Shown: positions 38,345-48,559 of the stretch, piece after piece
How the letters are laid out: every line of letters starts with the position of its first letter
Position numbering within the stretch: position 1 is the first letter of the stretch
Position numbers and translations under genes: made by a program
The notes under the pieces: model-generated
Databases searched by the model: none
Told to the model about the DNA's origin: nothing
The model's input: the letters and a program-made list of their open reading frames with translations, nothing else
Assembly (NCBI GenBank): GCA_946402275.1
Contig: CAMIVY010000007.1
Location: 1-64,000, forward strand
Source: an uncultured Prevotella sp.
Lineage (GTDB): Bacteria > Bacteroidota > Bacteroidia > Bacteroidales > Bacteroidaceae
DNA: 64,000 bases
Reading direction: 5' to 3'

Positions 38345-40551
38345 TCTGCGACGGGCTCCAGTTTGATGTAGAAGAGGTTGACGCTCTTATCTTTCGTCAA
38401 CTCGTAACTGCCGGGCTCCAAGACTTGGCTGTAGGTGCTGGCAGAACCAGTAATCTTCGTACCGTTAATCTTGATGCTGGCAGTCTCGGTGTCAGCAAAG
38501 TAGAGTGTCATCTTACGCTTGTCAGTCAGTACGAACTGGATAGAGGTGGCGCTCTCCATCTTCAGGCAGGTCGTATATTCCACCCCGTCAACGGTAGCCT
38601 TTCCTTTGCTGTTAGAACCATTTCCGACAACCGTAAAGAACGTGCTGGACGGAACCCCTGTTTTGTCGAAGGAGCATGTGATCGTTCCCTCGGGTGTGGG
38701 TTCGTCGCCACCCCCTTGTTCTTCCTCTGATGAGTCCTCTTCGCCAAAGATGCCCAGGAGACTGGTCTGATAATTGTCAAGCAGTCCGCCCAAGGTGGAA
38801 TCGTAAGCAGAGTCGGTGTCGTCGCTTCCCACGTTGTCAGGGAAAGTGTAAGAGAAGTCGCCATGATTCATGCGGCCGGCACCATAATATCCCGTAACGA
38901 GGGCGGGAACATCGTCGGCAGCCACTGCGTCGTAGTTGTACATGATTGCGGCATTGGTATCGAAATTGTTATAGGCGGTAGCTCCCTGTCTCGTCAGTTC
39001 CGTAGCAGGCACCTGTTCACTGCGTGTAGCCGTCTCGTAGGCATCGTAGCCCGTAGCAGCGGGATTGTTCTGGGTGTAATATCTGAAATTGGAAATGGTC
39101 TTGTCGAAATGATTGCCGTAAGCCTTGATCATTCCGCCGTCCTCACCCGAGAAGGTGCCGCTGCCCAAGGCATCTGTGCCCTGCCCCGACGACAGGATGG
39201 GCTTCTTGGTTTTCTGGAAATAGTTGTTCTCCACAAAGACACTGGAGCCGGAAGTAGCTCCCACACCATATTTGGCAACGTTGTCGAAGTAGTTGTTCCA
39301 GACGTGTACGGACATGGTGCGGACACGCGGATGGCGCGAGTCGGAATGGTCGAACCAGTTGTGGTCGTAGGAGATAAAGTTAGGCCCGCTCTCGCTCTTC
39401 ATGCCGAACATATTGGTCTTGCCCGTATCCCAGAAACGGTTGTAGGAAACGGTCACCAGCTTAGAGTCGGATTTCACGTCGCATGAGCCGTCGCCCTTGG
39501 CGTGGTCGCCGCCACCATTAGGGCCATAGAAGAAGTCCATGTGGTGAATCCAGATATTCGCGTTGTCCGTGTCGAGCGACAGGCCGTCGTCCATGCAGCG
39601 CATGATGCCGAAGTTACGGAACTCCACACTCTTGCTGTTACGCACCAGGAATCCAAAGCCGTGAATGGTGGCATCGTCGCCAATACCCTCGAAGGTAAGG
39701 TTCAGCTCGGAATCGGCCTTGCGCCCTTTCACCTGGATGCCCTCCTCCTTGCTGCCGATGGCGTCAAGGTCTGCCTTCTTGATAAGTCCAATGAAGCGGA
39801 AGGCAATAGGAGTCTTGTCTTCCCCTTTTTCGTAGGCTGCAATGATGGCCTGAAGACCCACGCAGGGGTTTTGTGCAGCACCAGCCACATCGGTGGAAAT
39901 GGTCTTGGCATTGTTTTTCGTCACATACAGCACCTTGGCGTTGGCCTTCAGCGTACCGTCAGCCTTGTAGGCGCCCGGCTCATAACCGTCCTTGAAGGCA
40001 AAGCCCTGCCGACTGTAGCCCTTCACCTCCAGCAGTCCCGTCTCGCTGGCAAATGCGGTCAGTTCCGTGCCGTCGCCATTCACGGGCACTACCTTCAGCT
40101 GATAGTTGGCGGCAGCCTGTAGACCCACCACGTCGGCGCGTCCGTAGGTGCCGTAGTTGCGCACCAGTTCACGGTCTATCTTGGTGTAGTCGGCATACTG
40201 TCCGCCTTTCACATAGACGTTGTAATTGCGGATGTTTCCATACACGCCGAACTTGACGTAGGCAGCCTCCAGCCAGCCCTTAGCCTCCAGGATGCTCACC
40301 TTGTCGGTAATCGCCTTGGCAAAGGAGATGGCGGCCACCGTGTTGTCGTATTGGTCCTGACCAGCCATGACCTTGCCGTTGTCGAAAGTCATCTCGTGGA
40401 TGTCTGCCGTGTTATAGTATTTCGACGTGCCGTCCGCGAGTTTCAGCTGTACCTGGTTCCTGGTGGCGTCCTGCTTGACGTCGTTCTGTGCCTGTGTGCC
40501 CGTGGCCGTCATCAGGGCGAGCAGGGTGAAGAGTGATGTGATATGCTTCAT
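38341..40551 (-). CDS. pectate lyase (polysaccharide lyase family 1-like)
   Basis: Signal peptide; FRNFGIMRCMDDGLSLDTDNANIWIHHMDF, KLVTVSYNRFWDTGKTNMFGM, HNWFDHSDSRHPRVRTMSVHVWNNYF. Confidence 0.9.
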   Translation of the reverse strand: MKHITSLFTLLALMTATGTQAQNDVKQDATRNQVQLKLADGTSKYYNTADIHEMTFDNGKVMAGQDQYDNTVAAISFAKAITDKVSILEAKGWLEAAYVKFGVYGNIRNYNVYVKGGQYADYTKIDRELVRNYGTYGRADVVGLQAAANYQLKVVPVNGDGTELTAFASETGLLEVKGYSRQGFAFKDGYEPGAYKADGTLKANAKVLYVTKNNAKTISTDVAGAAQNPCVGLQAIIAAYEKGEDKTPIAFRFIGLIKKADLDAIGSKEEGIQVKGRKADSELNLTFEGIGDDATIHGFGFLVRNSKSVEFRNFGIMRCMDDGLSLDTDNANIWIHHMDFFYGPNGGGDHAKGDGSCDVKSDSKLVTVSYNRFWDTGKTNMFGMKSESGPNFISYDHNWFDHSDSRHPRVRTMSVHVWNNYFDNVAKYGVGATSGSSVFVENNYFQKTKKPILSSGQGTDALGSGTFSGEDGGMIKAYGNHFDKTISNFRYYTQNNPAATGYDAYETATRSEQVPATELTRQGATAYNNFDTNAAIMYNYDAVAADDVPALVTGYYGAGRMNHGDFSYTFPDNVGSDDTDSAYDSTLGGLLDNYQTSLLGIFGEEDSSEEEQGGGDEPTPEGTITCSFDKTGVPSSTFFTVVGNGSNSKGKATVDGVEYTTCLKMESATSIQFVLTDKRKMTLYFADTETASIKINGTKITGSASTYSQVLEPGSYELTKDKSVNLFYIKLEPVAE

Positions 40552-40569
40552 AGTTGGTTCCTCCCTCCC

Positions 40570-40923
40570 TTATTTTATCAGAATTTTCTTGCCGTCTATC
40601 ACGTAGAGCCCGGGCTCGAGACCCGCCATGCTCTTTCCCGCGTACACCCCTTTCAGCGTGTATATCGCCTTGCCTTCCAGTCCCGTCTGTCGGGCGATGG
40701 TGATGCGCTCCTCGATGCTCGTGGCACCCTCGAAGCTGATGACCACCTCCGCCATGTCGAACGTAGCGTCGGCAGTCCCGTCGTTATACTTGACGGTCAT
40801 CTTGTCGCCGTCGAAAGTAATCTTCTGTATTTTCATGCCGTCGATAGTGGTCTTGTCGCCATCGTCTGCCAAGACGGCCGTGCAGAGCAGCAAGAGGCTG
40901 CCAGTCCATAGAATCTTCTTCAT
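40570..40923 (-). CDS. small secreted protein with GLYVIDGKKILIK tail
   Basis: Start reassigned to MKKILWTGSLLLLCTAVLA; adjacent to the pectate lyase on the same strand. Confidence 0.75.
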   Translation of the reverse strand: MKKILWTGSLLLLCTAVLADDGDKTTIDGMKIQKITFDGDKMTVKYNDGTADATFDMAEVVISFEGATSIEERITIARQTGLEGKAIYTLKGVYAGKSMAGLEPGLYVIDGKKILIK

Positions 40924-41047
40924 ATTCCAGTAGTTTAATTTCGTCTGCAAAGGTACGCATAATATTCGGTTTACCGTACCATTTGGTCCGATTTCTTCGC
41001 CGAGGCGGTTCCTTGGGGGGTATGGTTTATTGTCATACCGGGGGCAA

Positions 41048-41320
41048 TATAAAGCCACGGGTGGCAGGCTTATTTTCTGCCCGCCTCGCTATAAAGCCAC
41101 GTGGGGTAGGCTTATTTTCTACCCGAATTTCTATAAAACCATGGGGTGTAGGCTTATTTTCTGCCCGCCTCGCTATAAAGCCATGGGGTGTAGGCTTATT
41201 TTCTTCCCGCCTCGCTATAAAGCCACGGGGGGTGGGCTTATTTTCGCCCCGCCTCGCTATAAAGCCACGGTGGGTAGGCTTATTTTCGCCCCGCCTCGCC
41301 ATAAAGCCACGGTGGGTGAT
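41048..41320. repeat. 42-bp tandem repeat, six full units plus a partial seventh
   Basis: TATAAAGCCACGGGTGGCAGGCTTATTTTCTGCCCGCCTCGC-type units start at 41048, 41090, 41132, 41174, 41216, 41258. Confidence 0.95.
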
Positions 41321-41396
41321 TTGTGGCAAAAATCCTTGGCGGTGTGGTGGAAAATGTGTAACTTTGCCCCGAAAACCAGAAATAGGAGGTAAGTGT

Positions 41397-41900
41397 ATGG
41401 GGTATTATTCATGGTTTAAGCGGCCGCCGAGGAAGTATCAGGGCCAGCCACAGTGGACAGTGAACGATTTGTACATCTCGCCCTTCACGGCGAAGCGGCT
41501 ATACAACGAGGACGGTGATATACACTACGAACCGATAGCGCGCAACCTGAACCCGACGGGCGTGAAGGTGATGGACCACTACCTGCGACGGCTGACGGAG
41601 GGCAAGGACGTGCTGAAGGATTTCTGCCCCATCTACGGGCTGCGCACCGAGGACATGGACTCGCTCATCTACATCCTGACGGGCATGAAGGGAGAGGACT
41701 TCCGCACGGCCTACCAGCTGCGGATGGCCGACGACCTGCTGCGCTACACCGACCTGCCCATCAAGGACGTTGCCCGCCGCTCGGGACTCGGTTCGCACTC
41801 CAACTTCTGCGTATTCATCCGCCGCAATCACGCGCAGTCGCCCACGCAGCGACGCATGATACTGCAGCAGAAGAACGACGCCGGGCGCTATAAGTTGTAA
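41397..41900 (+). CDS. AraC-type HTH domain protein
   Basis: Start reassigned to MGYYSWFKRPPRKYQG after AGGAGGT; FRTAYQLRMADDLLRYTDLPIKDVARRSGLGSHSNFCVFIRRNHAQSPTQRR; TAACTTTGCC promoter upstream. Confidence 0.8.
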   Translation: MGYYSWFKRPPRKYQGQPQWTVNDLYISPFTAKRLYNEDGDIHYEPIARNLNPTGVKVMDHYLRRLTEGKDVLKDFCPIYGLRTEDMDSLIYILTGMKGEDFRTAYQLRMADDLLRYTDLPIKDVARRSGLGSHSNFCVFIRRNHAQSPTQRRMILQQKNDAGRYKL

Positions 41901-41952
41901 TTTCTGCCCAAAAAGCATGCGTATGTCACCGTTATTTAGTAATTTTGCACCC

Positions 41953-43203
41953 ATGAAAATGAAAGACTTTGAAATCATGGCACCCGTAGGCAGCCGTGAG
42001 TCGCTGACGGCAGCGTTCCAGGCAGGAGCCGGCAGCGTGTATTTCGGCGTGGAGCAGTTGAACATGCGCTCGCACTCTGCCAACCACTTCACCATCGACG
42101 ACCTGCGCGACATTGCCGCCCAGTGCCGAGAGGCGGGCGTAAAATCGTACCTGACGGTGAACACCATCATCTACGGCGAGGACATCGCGCTGATGCATCA
42201 GATTATCGATGCCGCCAAGGAGGCCGAGATAACGGCTGTCATAGCCTGCGACATCGCCGTGATGACCTACTGCCGCCAGAAGGGCATGGAGGTACACCTC
42301 TCCACACAATTGAACATATCAAACATCGAGGCGCTGAAGTTCTACGCCCAGTTTGCCGATGTCGTGGTGCTGGCGCGTGAGCTGAACCTGGACCAGGTGG
42401 CAGAGATTTACCGACAGATAGAGGAGCAGCATGTCACCGGACCCAGCGGCGAACTGGTGCGCATCGAGATGTTCTGTCACGGAGCACTCTGCATGGCTGT
42501 CAGCGGCAAGTGCTACATGAGCCTCGACAACACCGGGCGCTCTGCCAACCGTGGCGCCTGCATGCAGATATGCCGCCGCAGCTACATCGTCACCGACCGC
42601 GAGACGGGCACCGAGCTGGAGATTGACAACAAGTACATCATGTCGCCCAAGGACCTGAAGACCATCCGCTTCATCGACCGCATGATGAAGAGCGGCGTGA
42701 GGGTCTTTAAGATTGAAGGGCGCGCCCGCGGTCCCGAATATGTCTATACCGTCGTGCAGTGCTACAAGGAGGCTATCCAGAGTGTATTGGACGATACCTT
42801 TACGGAAGATAAAAAGGATGCTTGGGACGAGCGACTGGCTACCGTCTTCAACCGCGGATTCTGGGACGGCTACTACCAGGGACAGACGCTGGGCGAGTGG
42901 AACAAGAACTACGGGTCGAACGCCACCGAGCGCAAGCAGTACATCGGCAAGGGTGTGAAATACTTCTCGAAGCTCGGTGTCGCTGAGTTCACCGTGGAGG
43001 CCGACACGTTCTCCGTAGGCGACAAGATGCTCATCACCGGTCCCACGACGGGTGTGATGTATGTCACCGTTGACGAGATTCACGACGACGTGCAGGCCGT
43101 ACAGACCGCCCAACAGGGCACGCGCGTCAGTATCAAGGTGCCCGATAAGGTGCGCCCCAGCGACAAGCTCTTTAAAATTATCAGATTAGAAAATAAATCG
43201 TAA
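41953..43203 (+). CDS. peptidase U32 family protein
   Basis: KDFEIMAPVGSRESLTAAFQAGAGSVYFGVEQLNMRS, EMFCHGALCMAVSGKCYMS, IEGRARGPEYVYTVVQCYKEA. Confidence 0.93.
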   Translation: MKMKDFEIMAPVGSRESLTAAFQAGAGSVYFGVEQLNMRSHSANHFTIDDLRDIAAQCREAGVKSYLTVNTIIYGEDIALMHQIIDAAKEAEITAVIACDIAVMTYCRQKGMEVHLSTQLNISNIEALKFYAQFADVVVLARELNLDQVAEIYRQIEEQHVTGPSGELVRIEMFCHGALCMAVSGKCYMSLDNTGRSANRGACMQICRRSYIVTDRETGTELEIDNKYIMSPKDLKTIRFIDRMMKSGVRVFKIEGRARGPEYVYTVVQCYKEAIQSVLDDTFTEDKKDAWDERLATVFNRGFWDGYYQGQTLGEWNKNYGSNATERKQYIGKGVKYFSKLGVAEFTVEADTFSVGDKMLITGPTTGVMYVTVDEIHDDVQAVQTAQQGTRVSIKVPDKVRPSDKLFKIIRLENKS

Positions 43204-43234
43204 ATAGTAAATAGTCAAATTGTAAATTAGCATC

Positions 43235-43657
43235 ATGACGATTAACGAGATACAAGACGAGATTATTGAGGAATTCGCCGGTTTCGACGACTGGATGGAC
43301 AAGTACCAGTTGCTGATAGACCTGGGCAACGACCAAGAGCCTCTTGACGAGAAATACAAGGTGGAGAGCAACCTGATTGACGGTTGTCAGAGCCGTGTGT
43401 GGCTGCAGGCCGACTATGCGGATGGTATTATTACCTTTACGGCAGAGAGCGATGCCTTGATAGTAAAGGGCATCGTGGCACTGCTCATCAGGGTGCTGTC
43501 AGGTCATACTCCCGACGAGATACTGAATGCTGACCTGTACTTCATCGAACAGATAGGCTTGAAGGAACACCTGTCGCCAACGCGCTCCAATGGCCTGCTC
43601 GCAATGGTGAAGCAAATGCGGATGTATGCCCTCGCTTTCAAGAGCAAAGAGCAATAA
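43235..43657 (+). CDS. sufE: SufE family protein
   Basis: IQDEIIEEFAGFDDWMDKYQLLIDLG...NLIDGCQSRVWLQADY. Confidence 0.92.
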   Translation: MTINEIQDEIIEEFAGFDDWMDKYQLLIDLGNDQEPLDEKYKVESNLIDGCQSRVWLQADYADGIITFTAESDALIVKGIVALLIRVLSGHTPDEILNADLYFIEQIGLKEHLSPTRSNGLLAMVKQMRMYALAFKSKEQ

Positions 43658-43742
43658 AAATGCATCTATTCCGGCTTTTGTTTGCAACATATCGAAATAT
43701 TTTGTATATTTGCAGCATAAAACTTTAATAGGAGGGACTAAA

Positions 43743-44423
43743 ATGGCAAACAATCATTCATCTTTGACACCAAGGTCGAAAGGTAGCAGCCTGTGGCACG
43801 ACGACTATTGGCTGTTGGTCATGCAGCTTTATCTGCGTAAGCCAGTAGGTGTAAAACCGATGTACAGTCGTGATGCCATTTTCTTGTGTATGGAGTTGCA
43901 TATCCAGCCGGAGCAACTGTTTGCACGGCAGTGCGAGATAGCCCACCTGGAGACACCTCGCATAGAGCGTATCTGGGAGGAATATGGCCGTAACCCTAAG
44001 CGGTTGACAAGGGCGGTAAGCCTGTTGCGCAACATGATAGGATTCAATAGCAGCGGCGACTTCTATGAGGGCGTGGAGACCAAGGAAACCTTCGAACCTG
44101 ATTTCCGTCCCTTAGAGGCTGATGAAAGGTTGATGCCTATCTCGCTGGTGATAATCCTCGACCTCTATTTCCGTCTGACACCGGTCACGATGGTGAAGGA
44201 AACGCCAGAGGTGCGCGATATGGCCAGCCTTCTGAAAGTACCCGTGTCCTTGGTCGTCGATGTATTGAACATCTTCCAGGTCTGTGATCCTTATATGCGT
44301 CGTCACGATGTGATTGTTCATCCGCTGCTGGAAGCATGTCAGCAGATATGGAAACGCTATGGCAATATGGATTTACGTCAACTGGCTTCTTATGCCACAG
44401 AACTCAGGGCTTATTATTTGTGA
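43743..44423 (+). CDS. conserved hypothetical protein
   Basis: ATG after AGGAGGGAC; TATATTTGCAGC promoter upstream; no recognised domain. Confidence 0.7.
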   Translation: MANNHSSLTPRSKGSSLWHDDYWLLVMQLYLRKPVGVKPMYSRDAIFLCMELHIQPEQLFARQCEIAHLETPRIERIWEEYGRNPKRLTRAVSLLRNMIGFNSSGDFYEGVETKETFEPDFRPLEADERLMPISLVIILDLYFRLTPVTMVKETPEVRDMASLLKVPVSLVVDVLNIFQVCDPYMRRHDVIVHPLLEACQQIWKRYGNMDLRQLASYATELRAYYL

Positions 44424-44438
44424 TAAACATTCAGCGTT

Positions 44439-45764
44439 ATGAGGAATATCAAGATAGGGTTGTCGGTGATGGTGATGCTTCTTGGCATCATCCTGCAGAC
44501 GGTGGCTCAAGACGTCAGGAAAGAACTGAAGGCTGATGCCAATCGGTCTGCAGGTGTGTACTATGCCTTGCCCGTTTCAAAATCCTATCATGACACTCCT
44601 GCTCCAAAAGGGAAGCACCCCTACTATTTCAGTCATTATGGCTGTCCTGCCGCTTTTTATCTGACACAGTCCAAAGAATACAAGATTCCTTTGACTATTC
44701 TCGCCAAGGCTGACAGTCTGGGAAAACTCACCACCTTGGGACGTGACGTGCTGAAACGTATTGAACAGGTGTGGGAGGATGCCAGGCAGCGCTCCGGTGA
44801 GGTAAAGGAGCAGGGGGCCTTGCAGATGAGAGAACAGATGAAGCAGCTGGTACAGCGGTTCCCCGAAATGTTTACCGCTGACAGCTATATTGATTCGCGC
44901 AGCATCGTGATAAGCCGCAATATCCAGTCATGTAACGAGGCGATGGTGGAACTGGCCAGACATTGCCACTCCTATAAGGCATTCTTTTCCTCCCATCGTG
45001 ACAGAAACTGGTTGAACCCGTTGGATGATAAGCTGTCCTCACAGCGTATGGACTCCCTGACAATGGTGTACTACAATAGGTTCTATGCGCTGAACACCAG
45101 TGATACCAGACTGATGGAGTCGCTCTTCTCCGACCAGAACTATGTCGTACAGAATATCGATGCAGCAGCCTTGAGCAGGGCATTGTTCCGACTGGCTGGC
45201 AGCGTCCAGATGACGAAGTTGGAGAAACGGCTCACGCTCTATGACCTGTTTACGCCAGAAGAAATCTACCGTCATTGGCGCCGGCAGAATGCATGGAACT
45301 ATATCAGCTATGGCAACTGTACTTTGAATGGGGGAAAACAACCCTATATTCAGCGTGAGACTCTGTGGAACATGCTGCACATGGGTGATAGTGTGCTGAC
45401 TCTTGACCATCCCGTTGTCCATCTGCGTTACACCCATGAGAATGCCGTCATGTCGTTGGCCAGTCTGATGGAACTTGACGGATGCGGTGTTTCCACCTCC
45501 AATCTGGACAGCCTCGAGCTTTATGGATGGGTGAATTACCGTATTGCGCCCCTTGGAGGCAGGATAGAACTGATACACTACCGTAGTGGTCCCCACGACA
45601 AAGACCCTCTTGTGAAGGTGCTGCTCAATGGACGTGAGGCACGATTGCCTGTAGAGACTAACTGTGCACCCTATTACCATTGGTATGATGTGAAACGCTA
45701 TTACCTGCGTAAGCTGTATCGTTATGAGAATGCCAGAAACAATGAGAAGGATCAAAAGAAATAA
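44439..45764 (+). CDS. histidine-type phosphatase paralog with degenerate RHG motif
   Basis: Aligns with the next gene (SHYGCPAAFYL vs SHYGRHGSRYI; FTPEEIYRHWRRQNAWNYISYGNCTLNGGKQPYIQRETL). Confidence 0.85.
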   Translation: MRNIKIGLSVMVMLLGIILQTVAQDVRKELKADANRSAGVYYALPVSKSYHDTPAPKGKHPYYFSHYGCPAAFYLTQSKEYKIPLTILAKADSLGKLTTLGRDVLKRIEQVWEDARQRSGEVKEQGALQMREQMKQLVQRFPEMFTADSYIDSRSIVISRNIQSCNEAMVELARHCHSYKAFFSSHRDRNWLNPLDDKLSSQRMDSLTMVYYNRFYALNTSDTRLMESLFSDQNYVVQNIDAAALSRALFRLAGSVQMTKLEKRLTLYDLFTPEEIYRHWRRQNAWNYISYGNCTLNGGKQPYIQRETLWNMLHMGDSVLTLDHPVVHLRYTHENAVMSLASLMELDGCGVSTSNLDSLELYGWVNYRIAPLGGRIELIHYRSGPHDKDPLVKVLLNGREARLPVETNCAPYYHWYDVKRYYLRKLYRYENARNNEKDQKK

Positions 45765-45768
45765 GGCT

Positions 45769-47055
45769 ATGAGACGATTTGCTATCCTGTTCACACTTCT
45801 TTCCTTGCTCGTTATAGACACGGCGCAGGGACAACCTGTGCTGGAGATAATCAAGAAGGATGCGTCATACGCCTCCTGCAACTATAGCCTCTATCCGGAC
45901 AGCATACCTGATAACCTGACTCCTGCCCCCGCAGGCAAGCGTCCGTTCTATATCTCGCACTATGGCAGGCATGGCTCCCGATATATCAGTAACCGAAAGG
46001 GCTTCGACATTCCCTATAGAATGATGCAGCATGCCAGAGCCGTTGATGAGTTGACGCCAATAGGCAAGCATGTCTTGGAGGAAATGGACATGATTATGAA
46101 TGATACGGAGGGGCGATGGGGTGAGCTGACACCCTTGGGCGGCAGGCAATGCCGTCAGATTTCCCGTCGGATGATGCAGCGCTTCCCTGAGGTGTTTGAA
46201 GGTGATGCGCATGTACAGGCAAAAAGCACGAAGGCAGCGCGGTGTATGGCCTCGATGGGTTATGCCATGATGGAGATGGCTGAGCAGAATCCCCAGCTGC
46301 AGATTACAATGGAAGCTTCTGTGCGTGATATGGACTATCTGAACCATCAAGACCCCTGGTCACGTTCGGAGTATATGACACCAGAGACCAAGAAGGCCTT
46401 CGATGAGTTTGTCAACCCACGGATGGGTAACAGCCGACTGATGGAGCAGATCTTCAAGAATCCCGATATTGTCAAGGAACTGGTTGACGAGTCGCATTTT
46501 AACTATTACCTCATGAAGATGGGGCTGTTCGTCTTACATACCCATCTGAGTGACCATACCTATCTGAAAAACCTTTTCCAACCGGAAGAGCTGTACCGTA
46601 TGTGGCAGGTGGATAATGCCCTTTGGTATGTTCAGCATGGTGCTTGTAAACTGAACGGTGGACGCCAGCCTTTCACACAGCGTAACTTGCTGCGCAGACT
46701 TATTGCTGATGCTGACAGCTGTCTGCAACTTGCACGGCCTGGTGCCCATTTGCGTTTTGGGCACGACACCGTGATATTACCTTTGGTCTGTCTGATGGGT
46801 ATCAATGGCTATGATCTGGCCACTGACAACTTCAACGACCTGGAGGCGAAAGGATGGTGGTGCTCTTCTGTCTTCCCGATGGCTAGTAGTGTACAAGTGA
46901 TATTCTACCGTAGTAATCCTAAAGACCAGGACGTATTGGTGAAGGTGCTCCTCAATGAGCAAGAGGCCACCCTCCCCATAGCCACAGACAATGCACCCTA
47001 TTATCACTGGAAGGACTTCCGACGCTATTGCATAGAGAAGTCGGAACAACAATAA
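45769..47055 (+). CDS. histidine-type phosphatase (MINPP/phytase-like)
   Basis: PFYISHYGRHGSRYISN, LTPLGGRQCRQISRRMMQRFPEVF, GHDTVILPLVCLMGI. Confidence 0.9.
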   Translation: MRRFAILFTLLSLLVIDTAQGQPVLEIIKKDASYASCNYSLYPDSIPDNLTPAPAGKRPFYISHYGRHGSRYISNRKGFDIPYRMMQHARAVDELTPIGKHVLEEMDMIMNDTEGRWGELTPLGGRQCRQISRRMMQRFPEVFEGDAHVQAKSTKAARCMASMGYAMMEMAEQNPQLQITMEASVRDMDYLNHQDPWSRSEYMTPETKKAFDEFVNPRMGNSRLMEQIFKNPDIVKELVDESHFNYYLMKMGLFVLHTHLSDHTYLKNLFQPEELYRMWQVDNALWYVQHGACKLNGGRQPFTQRNLLRRLIADADSCLQLARPGAHLRFGHDTVILPLVCLMGINGYDLATDNFNDLEAKGWWCSSVFPMASSVQVIFYRSNPKDQDVLVKVLLNEQEATLPIATDNAPYYHWKDFRRYCIEKSEQQ

Positions 47056-47062
47056 CAAGCGC

Positions 47063-48550
47063 ATGGCACAGGAGCAGATACAGGAACAAAGGTTGACACA
47101 ACAGCAGAAGTTGACGCAGAGCATTACGCAGCAGCAACTCCTGCAGGCGCAATTGACGGAATTGCCCATAACACAGCTAGTGGAACGTGTCAATGCGGAG
47201 ATGGATGACAATCCTGCCTTGGAAATATCTGCCGAAGAACCGGAATACGCTGAGTCCTCTGAGTTTTCTGAATCTTCCGAGACTTCCGATTCTTATGAAC
47301 AGGAAGAACGCCAGTCGGCCTTGGATGCTGCCTTTGAATCGCTGGGACGTGACGACGAAGACCTGCCTGTCTATCAGGGAGGCTATTCCTCGCAGGAAGA
47401 GCGCGAAGAGATTGTCTATGGGCAGTCAGAATCTTTTTATGACCAGCTGAAGGAGCAGATGGATATGACAACCCTTACTGACGAGGAGAAGGGCGTGATG
47501 GAGTATCTGATAGGCTCGCTGGATGATGACGGGCTTCTGCGAAAACCCCTACACAGCATTTGTGACGAACTGGCTATCTATCATCATATCGACATCACCG
47601 ATGAACACCTTCTGCAGGTGCTACGCAAGTTACAGGAATTCGATCCTGCTGGCATTGGCGCCCGTTCGCTGCAAGAGTGCTTGTTGCTGCAGATTGCTCG
47701 TCGAGAGCCTTCTAAGTTGAAAGACCTGATGCAGCAGACTATAGAAAACTATTTCGAGTTGTTTACCAAAAAGCATTGGGAGAAATTGCAGCAGCAACTG
47801 CAGCTCACAGACTTGCAGGCAGAAACTCTTATCAAAGAACTCCGAAAGCTGAATCCCAAGCCTGGAACATCGATGGGCGAGGTGGTGGGACGTTCCATTC
47901 AACAGATAACGCCCGACTTTATTGTCGATACGCAGGAAGATGGTACGGTGACTTTCTCGTTGAACACGGGTGACATTCCTGAGTTACATGTATCCCAGTC
48001 GTTTACTGATACCCTCAAAGAGTATCAGGAAAATAAGGATAATATGAGTCGGCAGATGAAGGAAGCCCTGCTTTATACAAAGAAAAAGGTGGATGCAGCA
48101 CAGAGTTTCATAGAGGCCATCCAGGTGCGACGTCACACCTTGACCGTCACCATGAAAGCCATCATCCAATGGCAGCACCGTTTCTTCGAGGATGGTGACG
48201 AGGCATCTCTCCGTCCCATGATTCTGAAAGATATTGCGGAGAAGACGGGGTTAGACCTTAGCACGGTGTCACGCGTGTCAAATTCAAAATATGCTCAGAC
48301 ACGCTGGGGAACCTTCCCGTTGCGCTATTTCTTCAGTGACGGATATACGACTGCTGACGGTGAAGAACTATCGACCCGTGAAATCAAGGCTGCCTTACGA
48401 GACATCGTCGATACAGAAGATAAACATGCCCCTTTCAGCGATGATGCGCTGCGGGAGGAATTGACAAGACGCGGATATCCTATTGCCCGCCGTACGGTGG
48501 CAAAATATCGGGAGGCATTGGGAATACCGATAGCGCGACTGCGTCGCTAG
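47063..48550 (+). CDS. rpoN: RNA polymerase sigma-54 factor
   Basis: N-terminal Q-rich region, ETGLDLSTVSRVSNSKYAQTRWGTFPLRYFFSDG, RpoN box ARRTVAKYREALGIP. Confidence 0.96.
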   Translation: MAQEQIQEQRLTQQQKLTQSITQQQLLQAQLTELPITQLVERVNAEMDDNPALEISAEEPEYAESSEFSESSETSDSYEQEERQSALDAAFESLGRDDEDLPVYQGGYSSQEEREEIVYGQSESFYDQLKEQMDMTTLTDEEKGVMEYLIGSLDDDGLLRKPLHSICDELAIYHHIDITDEHLLQVLRKLQEFDPAGIGARSLQECLLLQIARREPSKLKDLMQQTIENYFELFTKKHWEKLQQQLQLTDLQAETLIKELRKLNPKPGTSMGEVVGRSIQQITPDFIVDTQEDGTVTFSLNTGDIPELHVSQSFTDTLKEYQENKDNMSRQMKEALLYTKKKVDAAQSFIEAIQVRRHTLTVTMKAIIQWQHRFFEDGDEASLRPMILKDIAEKTGLDLSTVSRVSNSKYAQTRWGTFPLRYFFSDGYTTADGEELSTREIKAALRDIVDTEDKHAPFSDDALREELTRRGYPIARRTVAKYREALGIPIARLRR

Positions 48551-48559
48551 TAGAGAAGT

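Noticed and set aside
41048-41320. CRISPR-like array at the 42-bp repeats
   Set aside because: Whole 42-bp unit is repeated with point changes; there are no unique spacers and no cas genes in the window
41033-41329. 98-aa minus-strand ORF over the repeat
   Set aside because: A by-product of a 42-bp period divisible by three; no promoter or RBS and low-complexity product
40983-41396. N-terminal extension of the 305-aa ORF as part of the HTH protein
   Set aside because: It is the translation of the tandem repeat; a good ribosome binding site and promoter precede ATG 41397
42319-43113. 264-aa minus-strand ORF opposite the U32 peptidase, and similar long shadow ORFs (e.g. 32830-33570, 34210-34980, 50281-51096)
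   Set aside because: They lie antisense to well-supported genes and have no recognisable domains; explained by codon composition
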